Assembly (NCBI RefSeq): GCF_017569225.1 | Contig: NZ_CP071868.1 | Location: 2,108,001-2,172,000 of the forward strand | Direction: 5' to 3' | DNA length: 64,000 nucleotides | From: Pengzhenrongella sicca | GTDB taxonomy: Bacteria > Actinomycetota > Actinomycetes > Actinomycetales > Cellulomonadaceae | In this document: piece after piece, positions 1 to 9,584 of the stretch | Numbering within the stretch: position 1 is the first letter of the stretch | Layout of the letters: the number at the start of each line of letters is the position of its first letter | Program-made: the position numbers and the translations under genes | Notes under the pieces: generated by a model | Seen by the model: the letters and a program-made list of their open reading frames with translations, nothing else | Databases searched by the model: none | Told to the model about the DNA's origin: nothing

Positions 1-1
1 C

Positions 2-3000
2 GGCGGCGCCTCGGGCGATCGGGACGCAGCGAACCCCTTGCGGGCCGGGGCCCGCGCGAGCGCGCCGCGCACGCTGGTCGACATCTTCGCCGTCACCGCG
101 GCCCGCCACCCCGACGCCGTCGCGATCGACGACGGCGACGAGGTCCTCACCTACGCGGCCCTGGCGGAGGCGGTGCGCCTGCGGGCCGACCTCCTCGCCG
201 CGGCCGGCGTCCGCCGCGGCGACCGGGTCGGGGTGCGCGCCACCTCCGGGACGGTCGGCCTGTACCTGTCGGTCCTGGCCGTGCTGCGGGCCGGGGCCGC
301 CTACGTGCCCGTGGACGCCGACGACCCGGACGACCGCGCGCGGCGCGTGTTCGCGGAGGCGGGCGTCGTCGCCGTGCTGGGCGACGGCCCCGACGTCACG
401 CGGCCGGACGGCTCCGTCGCGCCGGCCGTCCCGGACCGGGAGCCCGCCGACGATCCGCGGCCCGCCGACCAGCCGCGGTCTTCCGACGAGCCGCGGCCTT
501 CCGACGACGCGTGGATCATCTTCACGTCCGGCTCGACCGGGCGCCCCAAGGGCGTGGCCGTCACGCATCGCAGCGCGGCCGCCTTTGTCGACGCGGAGGC
601 GGGCCTGTTCCTGCGGCACGCGCCCATCCGCCCCGGCGACCGGGTCCTCGCCGGCCTGTCCGTCGCGTTCGACGCCTCGTGCGAGGAGATGTGGCTCGCC
701 TGGCGGCACGGGGCCACGCTCGTGCCCGCGCCCCGTGCGCTCGTGCGGGCCGGGCTCGAGCTCGGACCGTGGCTCGTCGAGCGCGAGATCAGCGTCGTCT
801 CCACGGTCCCGACCCTGGCGGGCCTGTGGCCCGTGGACAGCCTCGACGGCGTCCGGCTGTTGATCTTCGGCGGCGAGGCGGTCCCGCCCGAGCTCGCCGA
901 GCGACTGGCCCGCGAGGGCCGCGAGCTGTGGAACACGTACGGCCCGACGGAGACCACGGTCGTCGCCTGCGCCGCGCAGCTGCATCCCGGTGAGCCCGTG
1001 CGGATCGGGCTCCCGCTGGACGGGTGGGACCTCGCGGTGGTCGGGTCGGACGGCGCCGAGGTGCCGGCCGGGGCGACGGGCGAGCTCGTCGTCGGCGGGG
1101 TGGGCCTGGCGCGGTACCTCGACCCCGAGCTCGACGCCGCAAAGTTCGCCCCGATGCCGGCGCTCGGCTGGGACCGGGCCTACCGCACGGGCGACCTCGT
1201 CGTCCGCGACGACGCGGGCCTCGTGTTCGGGGGCCGGGCCGACGACCAGGTGAAGGTCAACGGGCACCGGATCGAGCTCGCCGAGGTGGACGCCGCCCTG
1301 CAGGCCCTGCCGGGCGTGGCGGGCGCCGCGGCAGCGGTGCGGCGCTCCCCGTCGGGTGCCGCGCTCCTGGTGGGCTACGTGGTGCCCGCAGGCCCGGACG
1401 CCCTGGCCACCGCCGAGCTCACCGCCCGGCTGCGCGCCGCCCTGCCCGGGTCGATGGTGCCGCTGCTCGCCGTCGTCGGCGACATCCCCTCGCGCACCTC
1501 GGGCAAGGTCGACCGCGACGCGCTGCCCTGGCCCGTCGCGGGCCTCGACGCCGCCGGCGCGGGCTCGACCCTGCGCGGCACCGCGCAGTGGGTCGGGCAG
1601 CAGTGGGTCGCCGTGATCGGGGTCTCCCCGAGCGACGAGGAGGACGACTTCTTCGCGCGCGGGGGCAGCTCCCTGACCGCCGCCCAGCTCGTCTCCGCGC
1701 TCCGGGCCCGGTACCCCGAGGCCACCGTCGCCGACGTGTACGACCACCCCCAGGTCGGCGACCTCGCCGCCTCCCTGCAGTCCCGGTGGCCCGGGCGCGA
1801 CGCCGACGCCGCCGACGCCGACCCCCGCCTCGTTCGACCGGTGCCCGCCCGCAGCCAGGCGGTCCAGCTCCTCGCGCTGCTGCCGCTACGCGGGCTGGTC
1901 GCGCTGCGCTGGCTCACCGTGCTGGCCGCGCTCAACCTCGTGCTCGACGCCGCCTGGTCCGTCCCATGGGCGGTCCCCGTGTCCGGGTGGTGGCTCGCCA
2001 CCGGGTGGCTCGCGACCGTGAGCCCGCTCGGGCGGCTGGGGGTCAGCGCGCTCGGCGCGCGGCTGCTGCTGGCCGGGGTGGCCCCCGGCGACCACCCCCG
2101 CGGCGGGTCGGTGCACCTGCGGCTGTGGGCCGCCGAGCGGCTGACCGAAGGGTTCGGCGCGATCACGCCGGCCAGCGCGCCCTGGATCGGGCTGTACGCC
2201 CGCGCGCTCGGGGCCCGGATCGGCCACGGCGTCGACCTGCACACCGTCCCGCCGGTCACCGGCATGCTCCGGCTCGGCGACGAGTGCGCGGTCGAGCCCG
2301 AGGTGGACCTTTCCGGGTACTGGGTCGACGGCGACGTCCTGCACCTCGGCCGCGTCGTCGTCGGCGCCCGGGCGACCGTGGGCGCGCGCAGCGTGCTCTA
2401 CCCCGGGGCGCGGGTCGGCGAGGGCACCGACGTGGCCGCGGGCTCCGCGGTGCACGGTGCGACCGGCTCCGGCGAGTACTGGGTCGGGTCGCCCGCCACC
2501 AAGGCGCACGAGGCGCGGCACCCGTGGCCGCCGCAGCGACCCGCGCGGTCGCGCCGGTCGCGGTGGTGGACGCTCGCGTACGGGGCGACGGGCGCGGTCA
2601 TCGCCTCGCTCGGGCCGGTCGCCGTCGGCCTGGGTCTGGTCCTGGTCGGCCGGGCGGTCCGCGCGACGGCGTCGCTGTCGAGCGCGGTCGGCCCGGCGAT
2701 CCTGGCCGGGCTCGGCGCCACCGCCGTCGTCGTCGTCGCCTACGCGCTGCTCGTGCTCGGCGCCGTGCGGCTGTTCGGGTCGGGCCTGACCGAGGGCTAC
2801 CACCCGGTGTCCTCGCGCGGCGGCCTGCAGGCGTGGGCCGTGCAGCGGCTGATGGACGCCGCCCGCGCCGGACTGTTCCCGCTGTACTCCTCGAGCCTGA
2901 CCCCGCACTGGCTGCGGCTGCTCGGGGCGAAGGTGGGCCGCGACACCGAGATCTCCACGGTCATCGGCCTGCCCACCATGATGCGGCTGAAGGACGGCGC

Positions 3001-3961
3001 CTTCCTCGCCGACGACACGATGGTCGCGCCGTACGAGCTCGGCGGCGGGTGGGTCCGGGTCGCCAAGGCCAAGGTCGGGCGCCGGGCGTTCGTGGGCAAC
3101 TCGGGGATGACCGCGCCCGGCCGGACGGTCCCGAAGAACGGGCTCGTCGCGGTGCTCTCCGCGACGCCGAACCGCACCCGCGCCGGCTCGAGCTACCTCG
3201 GCAGCCCGCCGGTGCTGCTGCCGCGGGCGGCGACCCTCGACGACCCCGGCCGCACGTACGAGCCGCCGACCCGCCTGCGCTGGGCGCGGGCCGCCGTCGA
3301 GGCCTGCCGCGCCGTCCCCACGCTCGCCGCGGGCGCCCTCGCGCTCGGCACCCTGCTCGCCCTCCAGGCGCTCGTGCTCGCCGGCGGCTGGTGGCTCGCC
3401 GCGGCCCTCGGCGGCCCGGTGCTGCTCGCCGCCGGCGCGCACGCCGCGGCGGTGACGATCGCGGCCAAGTGGCTGCTCGTCGGCCGGTTCCGGGCCGGCG
3501 ACCACCCGCTGTGGAGCGGCGCGGTGTGGCGCGGCGAGCTCGCGGACACGTTCACCGAGGTGCTCGCGGCCCCGTTCTACGTCAACGCCGCGAACGGCAC
3601 CGTCGCGATGGTGTGGTGGCTGCGCGGCATGGGCGCGCGGATCGGCCGCGGGGTGTGGTGCCAGTCGTACTGGCTGCCGGAGGCCGACCTGGTCCGGCTC
3701 GGCGACGGCGCGACGGTCGGGCCCGGGTGCATCGTCCAGACCCACCTGTTCCACGATCGCGTGATGAGCCTCGACACCGTGGTTCTCGCGGCCGGGGCGA
3801 CCCTCGGCCCGCACGGCGTGATCCTGCCCGCCGCCGAGCTCGGCGCGGGCACGACGGTCGGCCCGGCGTCGCTGGTGCTGCGCGGCGAGCGCGTCCCGGC
3901 CGGCACGCGCTGGGCCGGCAACCCGATCGCGCCGTGGCGCGCGGGCGGGGGGTCGCAGTGA
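2..3961 (+). CDS. Pls/PosA-type non-ribosomal peptide synthetase (poly-amino acid synthetase), 5' partial
   Basis: Single-module synthetase of the epsilon-poly-lysine synthetase type: it should adenylate an amino acid, hold it on its carrier domain and polymerise it at the membrane. Numbering from the TTG at 38, the adenylation domain carries FTSGSTGRPKG (about 160), NTYGPTETTV (about 299), YRTGDLV (about 381), GRADDQVKVNGHRIE (about 398) and GKVDRDALP (about 489). A carrier domain with the GGSS phosphopantetheine serine follows (about 548). The last ~700 residues alternate hydrophobic segments with three hexapeptide/left-handed beta-helix-like blocks, the C-terminal layout typical of Pls. 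The frame is open to the window edge, and Pls proteins have an N-terminal extension before the RTLVDIF-like stretch, so the true start is probably upstream; TTG 38 is a weak alternative. The 4-bp overlap with the peptidase gene indicates co-transcription. The amino acid used cannot be read reliably by eye. Confidence 0.85.
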   Translation, partial: GGASGDRDAANPLRAGARASAPRTLVDIFAVTAARHPDAVAIDDGDEVLTYAALAEAVRLRADLLAAAGVRRGDRVGVRATSGTVGLYLSVLAVLRAGAAYVPVDADDPDDRARRVFAEAGVVAVLGDGPDVTRPDGSVAPAVPDREPADDPRPADQPRSSDEPRPSDDAWIIFTSGSTGRPKGVAVTHRSAAAFVDAEAGLFLRHAPIRPGDRVLAGLSVAFDASCEEMWLAWRHGATLVPAPRALVRAGLELGPWLVEREISVVSTVPTLAGLWPVDSLDGVRLLIFGGEAVPPELAERLAREGRELWNTYGPTETTVVACAAQLHPGEPVRIGLPLDGWDLAVVGSDGAEVPAGATGELVVGGVGLARYLDPELDAAKFAPMPALGWDRAYRTGDLVVRDDAGLVFGGRADDQVKVNGHRIELAEVDAALQALPGVAGAAAAVRRSPSGAALLVGYVVPAGPDALATAELTARLRAALPGSMVPLLAVVGDIPSRTSGKVDRDALPWPVAGLDAAGAGSTLRGTAQWVGQQWVAVIGVSPSDEEDDFFARGGSSLTAAQLVSALRARYPEATVADVYDHPQVGDLAASLQSRWPGRDADAADADPRLVRPVPARSQAVQLLALLPLRGLVALRWLTVLAALNLVLDAAWSVPWAVPVSGWWLATGWLATVSPLGRLGVSALGARLLLAGVAPGDHPRGGSVHLRLWAAERLTEGFGAITPASAPWIGLYARALGARIGHGVDLHTVPPVTGMLRLGDECAVEPEVDLSGYWVDGDVLHLGRVVVGARATVGARSVLYPGARVGEGTDVAAGSAVHGATGSGEYWVGSPATKAHEARHPWPPQRPARSRRSRWWTLAYGATGAVIASLGPVAVGLGLVLVGRAVRATASLSSAVGPAILAGLGATAVVVVAYALLVLGAVRLFGSGLTEGYHPVSSRGGLQAWAVQRLMDAARAGLFPLYSSSLTPHWLRLLGAKVGRDTEISTVIGLPTMMRLKDGAFLADDTMVAPYELGGGWVRVAKAKVGRRAFVGNSGMTAPGRTVPKNGLVAVLSATPNRTRAGSSYLGSPPVLLPRAATLDDPGRTYEPPTRLRWARAAVEACRAVPTLAAGALALGTLLALQALVLAGGWWLAAALGGPVLLAAGAHAAAVTIAAKWLLVGRFRAGDHPLWSGAVWRGELADTFTEVLAAPFYVNAANGTVAMVWWLRGMGARIGRGVWCQSYWLPEADLVRLGDGATVGPGCIVQTHLFHDRVMSLDTVVLAAGATLGPHGVILPAAELGAGTTVGPASLVLRGERVPAGTRWAGNPIAPWRAGGGSQ

Positions 3962-5325
3962 CGGCTGGCGGCACGAAGGGCGGCCGAGCCCGGGACCCGT
4001 ACGCGCTGCAGCACGGCAGCACGGACTTCCACGTCGAGCACTACGACCTCGACCTGACCTACCGGGTCCGCACGAACCGCCTCGCCGGCGTCGCGACGCT
4101 GCGGATCCGCGCCCTCGCGCCGCTCACCGAGCTCCGGCTCGACCTGGTGGGCCTGGCCGTCTCGAAGGTCGGCGTCGTCGGTGCGAAGCTCGCCCGGCAC
4201 GAGCACCGCGGCGGGCGGCTGGCGCTCCGGCTGACCGCCGAGGTCGCCGCCGGGACGATCCTCACCGTCACCGTGCGCTACGGCGGCCGCCCCGGCCCGA
4301 CCCCCAGCCTCTGGGGCCCGGTCGGGTGGGAGGAGCTCGACGACGGCGTCGTCGTCGCCAGCCAGCCGACCGGCGCGCCGACCTGGTTCCCCTGCAACGA
4401 CCGCCCGGGCGACAAGGCGACGTACCGCACCACCGTGAACGTGGAGAACCCCTACCGCGTGCTCGCGCACGGAGTCCTGGCCGACCGAAAGCTCCGCTCG
4501 AGCAGCACGACGTGGGTGTTCGACCAGGCGCACCCGACGGCGAGCTACCTCGCGACGGTGCAGATCGGGCGGTACGACGAGCTCACCCTCGCCGCGGCGC
4601 CCGTCCCGCAGACGGCGATGCTGCCCGCGGCCCTCGTGCCGCTGGCCCGCCGGAGCCTCGCCGCGCACGGCGCGATGATGGAGCTGTTCGGCAGGCTCTT
4701 CGGCCCGTACCCCTTCCCGGCCTACACCGTGGTGGTCACCGCGGACGAGCTCGAGATCCCGCTCGAGGCGCAGGGCCTGTCCATCTTCGGGGCCAACCAC
4801 CTCGCGCCGACCCGCGGCGAGGAGCGCCTGATCCCGCACGAGCTGGCGCACCAGTGGTTCGGCAACTCGCTCTCGGTGGCGTCCTGGCAGCACCTGTGGC
4901 TCAACGAGGGCTTCGCCTGCTACGCGGAGTGGCTGTGGTCGCAGGCGTCCGGCGGCAAGAGCGCCGACGCGTTGGCCCGGCAGTGGCACACCCGGCTGGC
5001 CGCGCGCCCCCAGGACCTCGTGCTGGCCGACCCCGGCCCGGCGCTCGTCTTCGACGACCGGGTCTACAAGCGAGGCGCCCTCACCCTGCACGCCCTGCGG
5101 GGGGCGTTCGGCGACGACGCGTTTTTCGCCCTGGTGCGCGCGTGGACCGCCGAGCGCGCCGACGCGTCGGTGACCACGGCCGACTTCCGCGCACACTGCG
5201 CGAGGCACGCGACCGCCGTCGGCGGCCCGGCGCTGGCCCTGGCCGTCGCGGCGCTCCTAGCCGCGTGGCTCGACAGCCCCCGTCTTCCGGCGCCGACGAG
5301 CCTGCCCGCCCGGCGCGGCCGGTAA
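3958..5325 (+). CDS. M1 family zinc aminopeptidase
   Basis: Gluzincin aminopeptidase of 455 residues, the short form of the M1 family. The zinc motif is HELAH (His294, Glu295, His298), with the third ligand in WLNEGFA (Glu317) at the usual spacing. The substrate-side motif is LEAQG rather than the common GAMEN. No signal peptide is evident. The GTG start at 3958 overlaps the synthetase stop (GTGA), so translation is probably coupled; the long upstream extension of this frame runs antisense-like through the synthetase and is not coding. In Streptomyces the epsilon-poly-lysine-degrading enzyme is a zinc aminopeptidase of this general kind, so trimming or degradation of the neighbouring synthetase's product, or self-protection from it, is a reasonable inference. 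A general peptidase role is the alternative. Confidence 0.9.
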   Translation: MTAGGTKGGRARDPYALQHGSTDFHVEHYDLDLTYRVRTNRLAGVATLRIRALAPLTELRLDLVGLAVSKVGVVGAKLARHEHRGGRLALRLTAEVAAGTILTVTVRYGGRPGPTPSLWGPVGWEELDDGVVVASQPTGAPTWFPCNDRPGDKATYRTTVNVENPYRVLAHGVLADRKLRSSSTTWVFDQAHPTASYLATVQIGRYDELTLAAAPVPQTAMLPAALVPLARRSLAAHGAMMELFGRLFGPYPFPAYTVVVTADELEIPLEAQGLSIFGANHLAPTRGEERLIPHELAHQWFGNSLSVASWQHLWLNEGFACYAEWLWSQASGGKSADALARQWHTRLAARPQDLVLADPGPALVFDDRVYKRGALTLHALRGAFGDDAFFALVRAWTAERADASVTTADFRAHCARHATAVGGPALALAVAALLAAWLDSPRLPAPTSLPARRGR

Positions 5326-5354
5326 GTCAAGCCGGATCGCTCAGCGCGAGTCGT

Positions 5355-6158
5355 TCAGCGCGGGTGGTTCGCTCGGTGCGGGTCGATCGCTGAGCGCAGG
5401 TCGCCGTCGTGCAGGACGACCGTGAGCCGACGGCGGCCGCCGCGCAGCTCGGGCCAGCCCCGGGCGCGAGGCGCGCGCTGCAGGGCGACCGCACCGACCG
5501 CGCCGGGGCCGAGCCGGAGGTCGGCGAGCTCGACCGGGCTGCCCGCGGTGCCCGCGGGCAGGCGCGCCGTCCGGCCGCGCGTGTCGACCAGGGCCGGGTC
5601 GATCCGCAGCCCGGTCCCGAGCGCCTTGAGGGTCGCCTCCGTGCGCACCCAGGTGCGCGCGAGCGCCGTCGCCTGGTCGGCGGACGGGCGGCCGGCGTGC
5701 GCGGCCGCCTCACCGGGGGAGAGCGCGACGTCCGCGAGCCGGGCGGCGGCCACGGCCGCGGGCGACTCGACGTCGACCCCGACCCGGCCCGCGTCGCTCA
5801 CCGCGACCGCGATCAGGGGTCCGGCCCGGGTCAGGCTCACGTGCGGCGCGGGGGCGCCGGCGTCGCGCACGACGACCTCGACCTGCCCGTGCGGACCGCC
5901 GCAGGCCGCGCAGCGCGCCCGCACGACGACCTCGCCCGCGGGGCAGCCGAGTCGGGCGCCCACGACCTCGCGCAGCAGCGCCCGCGCGAACACGAACCGG
6001 CTCGCCTGGTCGGTCGGCAGGGCCGCGGCCCGGGCCCGCTCGACGGCGTCGAGCGTGGCGAGCAGCGGCTCGGGGTCCGCAGCGCCGGGCGCGACCACCC
6101 ACACGTCCACTGTCGGGGTCGCGTGCCGAGGTGCGCCGTCCCGCGGTGCGCCGGGCAT
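5355..6158 (-). CDS. 4'-phosphopantetheinyl transferase (Sfp type)
   Basis: Transfers phosphopantetheine from CoA to the serine of carrier domains. The 267-residue protein shows the two-lobed Sfp signature: VGVDVE (residues 126-131, Mg-binding Asp/Glu) and WVRTEATLK (170-178), a form of WxxKEAxxK in which the first Lys is replaced by Thr, Glu174 and Lys178 remaining. A CAACGGPHG stretch near residue 83 matches the usual C-G-PHG region of the family. ATG at 6158 has GAGGAA about 6 bases upstream and starts 11 bases after the helicase stop, so the two minus-strand genes are probably co-transcribed. It converges on the synthetase/peptidase pair with about 30 bp between stops. The likely client is the carrier domain of that synthetase. 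Confidence 0.85.
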   Translation of the reverse strand: MPGAPRDGAPRHATPTVDVWVVAPGAADPEPLLATLDAVERARAAALPTDQASRFVFARALLREVVGARLGCPAGEVVVRARCAACGGPHGQVEVVVRDAGAPAPHVSLTRAGPLIAVAVSDAGRVGVDVESPAAVAAARLADVALSPGEAAAHAGRPSADQATALARTWVRTEATLKALGTGLRIDPALVDTRGRTARLPAGTAGSPVELADLRLGPGAVGAVALQRAPRARGWPELRGGRRRLTVVLHDGDLRSAIDPHRANHPR

Positions 6159-6169
6159 GAGCGGGTTCC

Positions 6170-8317
6170 TCAGGCCACGCCCTCGGCGGTGAGCGCGTCG
6201 GTGAGCAGCCCGATCAGGGTCTCGAGCTGCACGGTGGTGGACGAGGAGAGGTCCTCCTCCGCCGCGCCGTCGAGCGCCCGGGCCGCGAGGCCCGACTTGC
6301 TGTCGATCAGCTTGGCGATCTTCGAGTCGACGGTCTGCGCGGCGATGATCCGCCACGCGGTGACCGGCTCGGTCTGGCCGATCCGGTGGATCCGGTCGAT
6401 CGCCTGGGTCTGCTCGGCGTCGGTCCAGGACAGCTCGGCCAGCACCAGGTTGGACGCTACCTGGAGGTTCAGCCCGACGCCCGCGGCCATCAGGGAGCAC
6501 ACCACGATGGACACCTCGGGGTCGTGCACGAACGCGGCGAGGTTCTTCTCCCGCGCCTTGGGGGTCTGGTCGCCCCGGATCGAGGCGTAGCGGATGCCGC
6601 GCTGGGCGAACGTCTGCTCGGCCTGATCCATCACGTCGATGTGCTTGGCGAAGAACACCACCTTGCCGACGTTGCGGGCGAGCTGCGCGGCGTAGTCGGC
6701 AGCGAGCCCGGCCTTGGCCTGGCCGATCCGGCGGACCATCGTGAACACGTTCTCGCCGCCCGTGCGGGTGCTCGAGTCCTTGAGCTCCGCGGCCGCCACC
6801 TTGCGCACGAGCTCGTGGTCGATGCCGTCCGGGACGCCCTCGGCGCTGCGCTGGTCCATGGCGGCGCGGTAGCGACCGAGCATCCCGCGGGCGAGCGCGG
6901 CCTCGGCGGCGCGGATCGACCGGCCGACGGCGCCGTCGAGCTCGACCGGCAGGTCCGCCACCCGACGGGCGGGGATGTCGGCGACGACGTCGACCTTGCG
7001 GCGGCGCACGATGCCCAGGTCGATCACGCTGGCGCGCGCGCCGGCGTAGAACCCCGGGTCGGCCGGGGTGAGCCCGATCTCCTCGAGGGCCGCCTGCAGC
7101 GTGCCGAGCGGCTTGGTGTCGTCGATCCAGCCGAGGAACTGCCAGATCGCCCGGAAGTCCTCGATGTCGTTGATCAGCGGGGTGCCGGTCAGCGCCATCA
7201 GCAGCGGCCGGGCGGTACGGGCGCGGATCCGCTCCGAGAGCGCGAGGACGTGCTGGGAGCGCTGGGAGGTCTTGTTCTTGATGAAGTGCGCCTCGTCGAC
7301 GACCATGCCGCGGAAGCCGAGGTCGCCGAGCCAGCCGACATGCCGGTCGAGGAGCTCGTAGTTCACGATCACGATGTCCGCGAAGCCGTCGACCCGGTCG
7401 CCGTCGCCGTTGACGACCGTGGACCGGCGCGACGGGGTCCACAGCCGGACCTCGTTCGCCCAGTTCGTCTTCACGACGTTGGGCACGACGACGAGCAGCG
7501 GGTAGGCGTTCGCGGCCTGGGCGGCGAGCAGCGCCTGGGCGGTCTTGCCGAGCCCGGGCTCGTCGGCGAGCAAGAACGTGCGATGGCCGCCGGCCGTGGC
7601 CGCCACGACCCGGGACTGGTGCGGCATCAGCTCGCGGCCCAGGGGAGTGGACACCGGGCGGGGCGCGGGCAGCGCCATGCAGGCGGGCGCGCCGGTCGCG
7701 GCCCGCTCGAACGACTGGAACAGGGGCTCGAGCAGCTCCCAGCCGGCCAGCCGGCGGGCGCGGGTCTCGACCCGCGCGGCCGCGGCCGCGTAGTCCGGCG
7801 CGAGGAACGGGTTCGCGAGCTGACGCGAGATCACGGACCGGGGCACCACTTGGGTCTCGGCGCCGCGCACCGGCGCGGGCGGCGCGACGGGCGCCGGCTC
7901 CTCGGGCGGCTCCAGCCCGCCGGCCCGCAGGACGCTCGCCGTGAAGGCGCGCGCGGCGTCGGAGACGCGGGCGTCCTCGGCGAGCAGCTCGAGCAGCGAG
8001 GTGTCCCGGGCCGCGGTCTTCGCCAGCATCGTCGCGACCGCGTCGAGCCGCTTGAGCTGCTTGGTGCGCGCGGACTCGGACGCGTCGCCGTCGGCGAGCA
8101 CCCTGGCCCGCTCCTGGCGCATCAGCAGCGCCACGACCTGGAACTTCGTGCGCACCGCCGGGCGCGTGGGGGGACGCTGGACGGCATTGTCGACCTCGCG
8201 GGCGACCTCGGCGAGCACCGGGACGAGCCCCTGTTCGGCGGGACGCGCGGCGCGGCGGCGCGTGGTGCCCGGCTCCGTGCGCGCTCCACCGGAGCGGCGT
8301 TGGCGTGGTCGTGCCAC
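6170..8317 (-). CDS. SNF2-family DEAD/DEAH-box helicase
   Basis: ATP-driven DNA translocase of the SNF2/Rad54 superfamily, 715 residues. Motifs in order: LADEPGLGKT (Walker A), VVVPNVVKTNW (motif Ia), DEAHFIKN (Walker B, with the Lys-Asn common in SNF2 proteins), ALTGTPLIND (motif III), then the second RecA-like lobe with GLNLQVASNLV and QAIDRIHRIGQ (motifs V and VI). The N-terminal ~200 residues are basic and unassigned. I chose GTG at 8317 because AAGGAGG lies 4-5 bases upstream; the frame stays open to a GTG at 8341. There is no nuclease domain and no methyltransferase or defence gene beside it, so a role in remodelling or repair is more likely than phage defence. Substrate unknown. Confidence 0.85.
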   Translation of the reverse strand: MARPRQRRSGGARTEPGTTRRRAARPAEQGLVPVLAEVAREVDNAVQRPPTRPAVRTKFQVVALLMRQERARVLADGDASESARTKQLKRLDAVATMLAKTAARDTSLLELLAEDARVSDAARAFTASVLRAGGLEPPEEPAPVAPPAPVRGAETQVVPRSVISRQLANPFLAPDYAAAAARVETRARRLAGWELLEPLFQSFERAATGAPACMALPAPRPVSTPLGRELMPHQSRVVAATAGGHRTFLLADEPGLGKTAQALLAAQAANAYPLLVVVPNVVKTNWANEVRLWTPSRRSTVVNGDGDRVDGFADIVIVNYELLDRHVGWLGDLGFRGMVVDEAHFIKNKTSQRSQHVLALSERIRARTARPLLMALTGTPLINDIEDFRAIWQFLGWIDDTKPLGTLQAALEEIGLTPADPGFYAGARASVIDLGIVRRRKVDVVADIPARRVADLPVELDGAVGRSIRAAEAALARGMLGRYRAAMDQRSAEGVPDGIDHELVRKVAAAELKDSSTRTGGENVFTMVRRIGQAKAGLAADYAAQLARNVGKVVFFAKHIDVMDQAEQTFAQRGIRYASIRGDQTPKAREKNLAAFVHDPEVSIVVCSLMAAGVGLNLQVASNLVLAELSWTDAEQTQAIDRIHRIGQTEPVTAWRIIAAQTVDSKIAKLIDSKSGLAARALDGAAEEDLSSSTTVQLETLIGLLTDALTAEGVA

Positions 8318-8685
8318 ATCTCCTCCTTCTCGCACCTGCACCGCGACTGCGGCGCAGTGCGACGTGCTGCGCTCGACCGAGACCGGTCGTGCGTGGGACC
8401 CAGCGCCCCGGATCGCGGGGATCCGGGCCAGGGCGCACCTGTTGCGGCGCGAGTCACCGCAGGCGCGAAGTCACCGCGCAGCAGTACTGCCTGCGCCGCG
8501 CGTCGGCCCGTGGGCTCGATCGCCGGACAACCGGGAGCGACCCACCGGGCGCCGCGGCCAAGCCTGGCCGGACACCGATCGCGCGTGACGTCCCGAGTGA
8601 TGCCGCTAGCCGCTACAACGGCCGACCGTTCACACGGTCCTGCCGCGTCTGAAGTGTAGACGGGCCGGGCGGGTGCTCGACCACG
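8318..8685. other. Intergenic region without a recognisable gene
   Basis: This 368-bp stretch separates two minus-strand genes. It contains the ribosome binding site of the helicase (AAGGAGG near 8320-8328) and presumably its promoter. A near-direct repeat of GCGCGAGTCACCGC / GCGCGAAGTCACCGC lies around 8450-8480. No short coding frame with a convincing start was found on either strand and no strong terminator hairpin was seen. Confidence 0.5.
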
Positions 8686-9480
8686 TTACGCGCCCGGGTC
8701 CCACTCGATGAGGCGCTCGAACACGCGCCGGTCTCCCATGAGCGCGAGGGCGTCCAGCGGGAGCCGGCCGTAGAAGTGCAGGAGTAGCTCGCTGGCCGTG
8801 CCTCGGGCGTCGGCGTCGGCCGCGTCCAGGCCCCGGTCGGCCGCGGCCGACGGCGAGCCGGGGGCCGGGAGGCGGGCGACCCGTGCGCCGTCGGCGGACA
8901 GCCACACACGCCAGGAGCGGCCCTCACTGGCGCGGTAGTCGACGACGGCGGGCTCGTGCGGCCAGGGAGCCGTCGTCGCGCAGCAGGTGAACAGGAACTC
9001 CTCGACGCCGTCGAGCGCGACCTCCGCCGGCACCGGCCGCGGCTCGCCGGCCGTGAGCTGGGCGTCGTAGGTGTGCACGGCGATCTCGTGCAGCTGGTGG
9101 CGAGCGACCGCACCGCAGGTCCGCGGGGACTGCGACCGGCTCCACCACGTCCAGCACCCGCGATCCGGACCGGCCCCAGCCAGCGCGTCCACCATCTCCC
9201 GGGTGGACGCCGCCAACCAGGCCGACAGGGCCGCGCGCTCCCGGGTCGCCGGGGCGCCCGCCGGCGGCGACTTGGCCGTCGCGTCGGGGCCTGCGGCGAT
9301 GGTCGCGGCCCACGAGCGTCGCCCCGTTCCGAGGTGGTGCACGAGGTCCAGCAGCGTCCAATCGGGGCAGGTCGGCACCTGCGCGTCGAGGCTGGGCGCC
9401 GCCTCAACCGCGTCCCGGAAGGCGCTCGATCGTTCGTCGATGAGCCGCAGCAGAGCGGGAAACTCCAGGGTCTCGGGCAC
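8686..9480 (-). CDS. Maleylpyruvate isomerase family / mycothiol-dependent (DinB-like) protein
   Basis: A 264-residue member of the actinobacterial DinB-fold group often annotated as mycothiol-dependent maleylpyruvate isomerase. The N-terminal helical bundle has CPDWTLLDLVHHLG (about 38-51) and a later RHQLHEIAVHTYDAQ, the histidine-bearing helix of the metal site; the C-terminal half resembles the family's second domain (ELLLHFYGRLPLDAL). Such proteins use mycothiol, the actinobacterial thiol, for isomerisation, conjugation or detoxification, but substrates are known for very few. It is divergent from the glucose-6-phosphate-dehydrogenase-like gene with 104 bp between starts. The assignment is to a broad family, not to a particular reaction. 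Confidence 0.8.
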   Translation of the reverse strand: MPETLEFPALLRLIDERSSAFRDAVEAAPSLDAQVPTCPDWTLLDLVHHLGTGRRSWAATIAAGPDATAKSPPAGAPATRERAALSAWLAASTREMVDALAGAGPDRGCWTWWSRSQSPRTCGAVARHQLHEIAVHTYDAQLTAGEPRPVPAEVALDGVEEFLFTCCATTAPWPHEPAVVDYRASEGRSWRVWLSADGARVARLPAPGSPSAAADRGLDAADADARGTASELLLHFYGRLPLDALALMGDRRVFERLIEWDPGA

Positions 9481-9584
9481 GCAGGTTGTCTATCACCGGG
9501 CGCCGACCCCCGGCGAGCGATTTTTGGCGAGGCAGGGCGGCGCAGTCGGACCTACGGTGAGCGCATGACGGGGAAGGACGGCAC

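Noticed and set aside
1024-3957. Long open frame overlapping the synthetase gene and continuous with the peptidase gene
   Set aside because: Its Arg/Gly/Pro-rich translation is the typical out-of-frame reading of high-GC coding DNA; recognisable peptidase sequence begins only after 3958.
6170-8317. SNF2 helicase as part of a phage-defence island
   Set aside because: No nuclease, methyltransferase or other defence gene adjacent; the neighbours are biosynthetic and metabolic.
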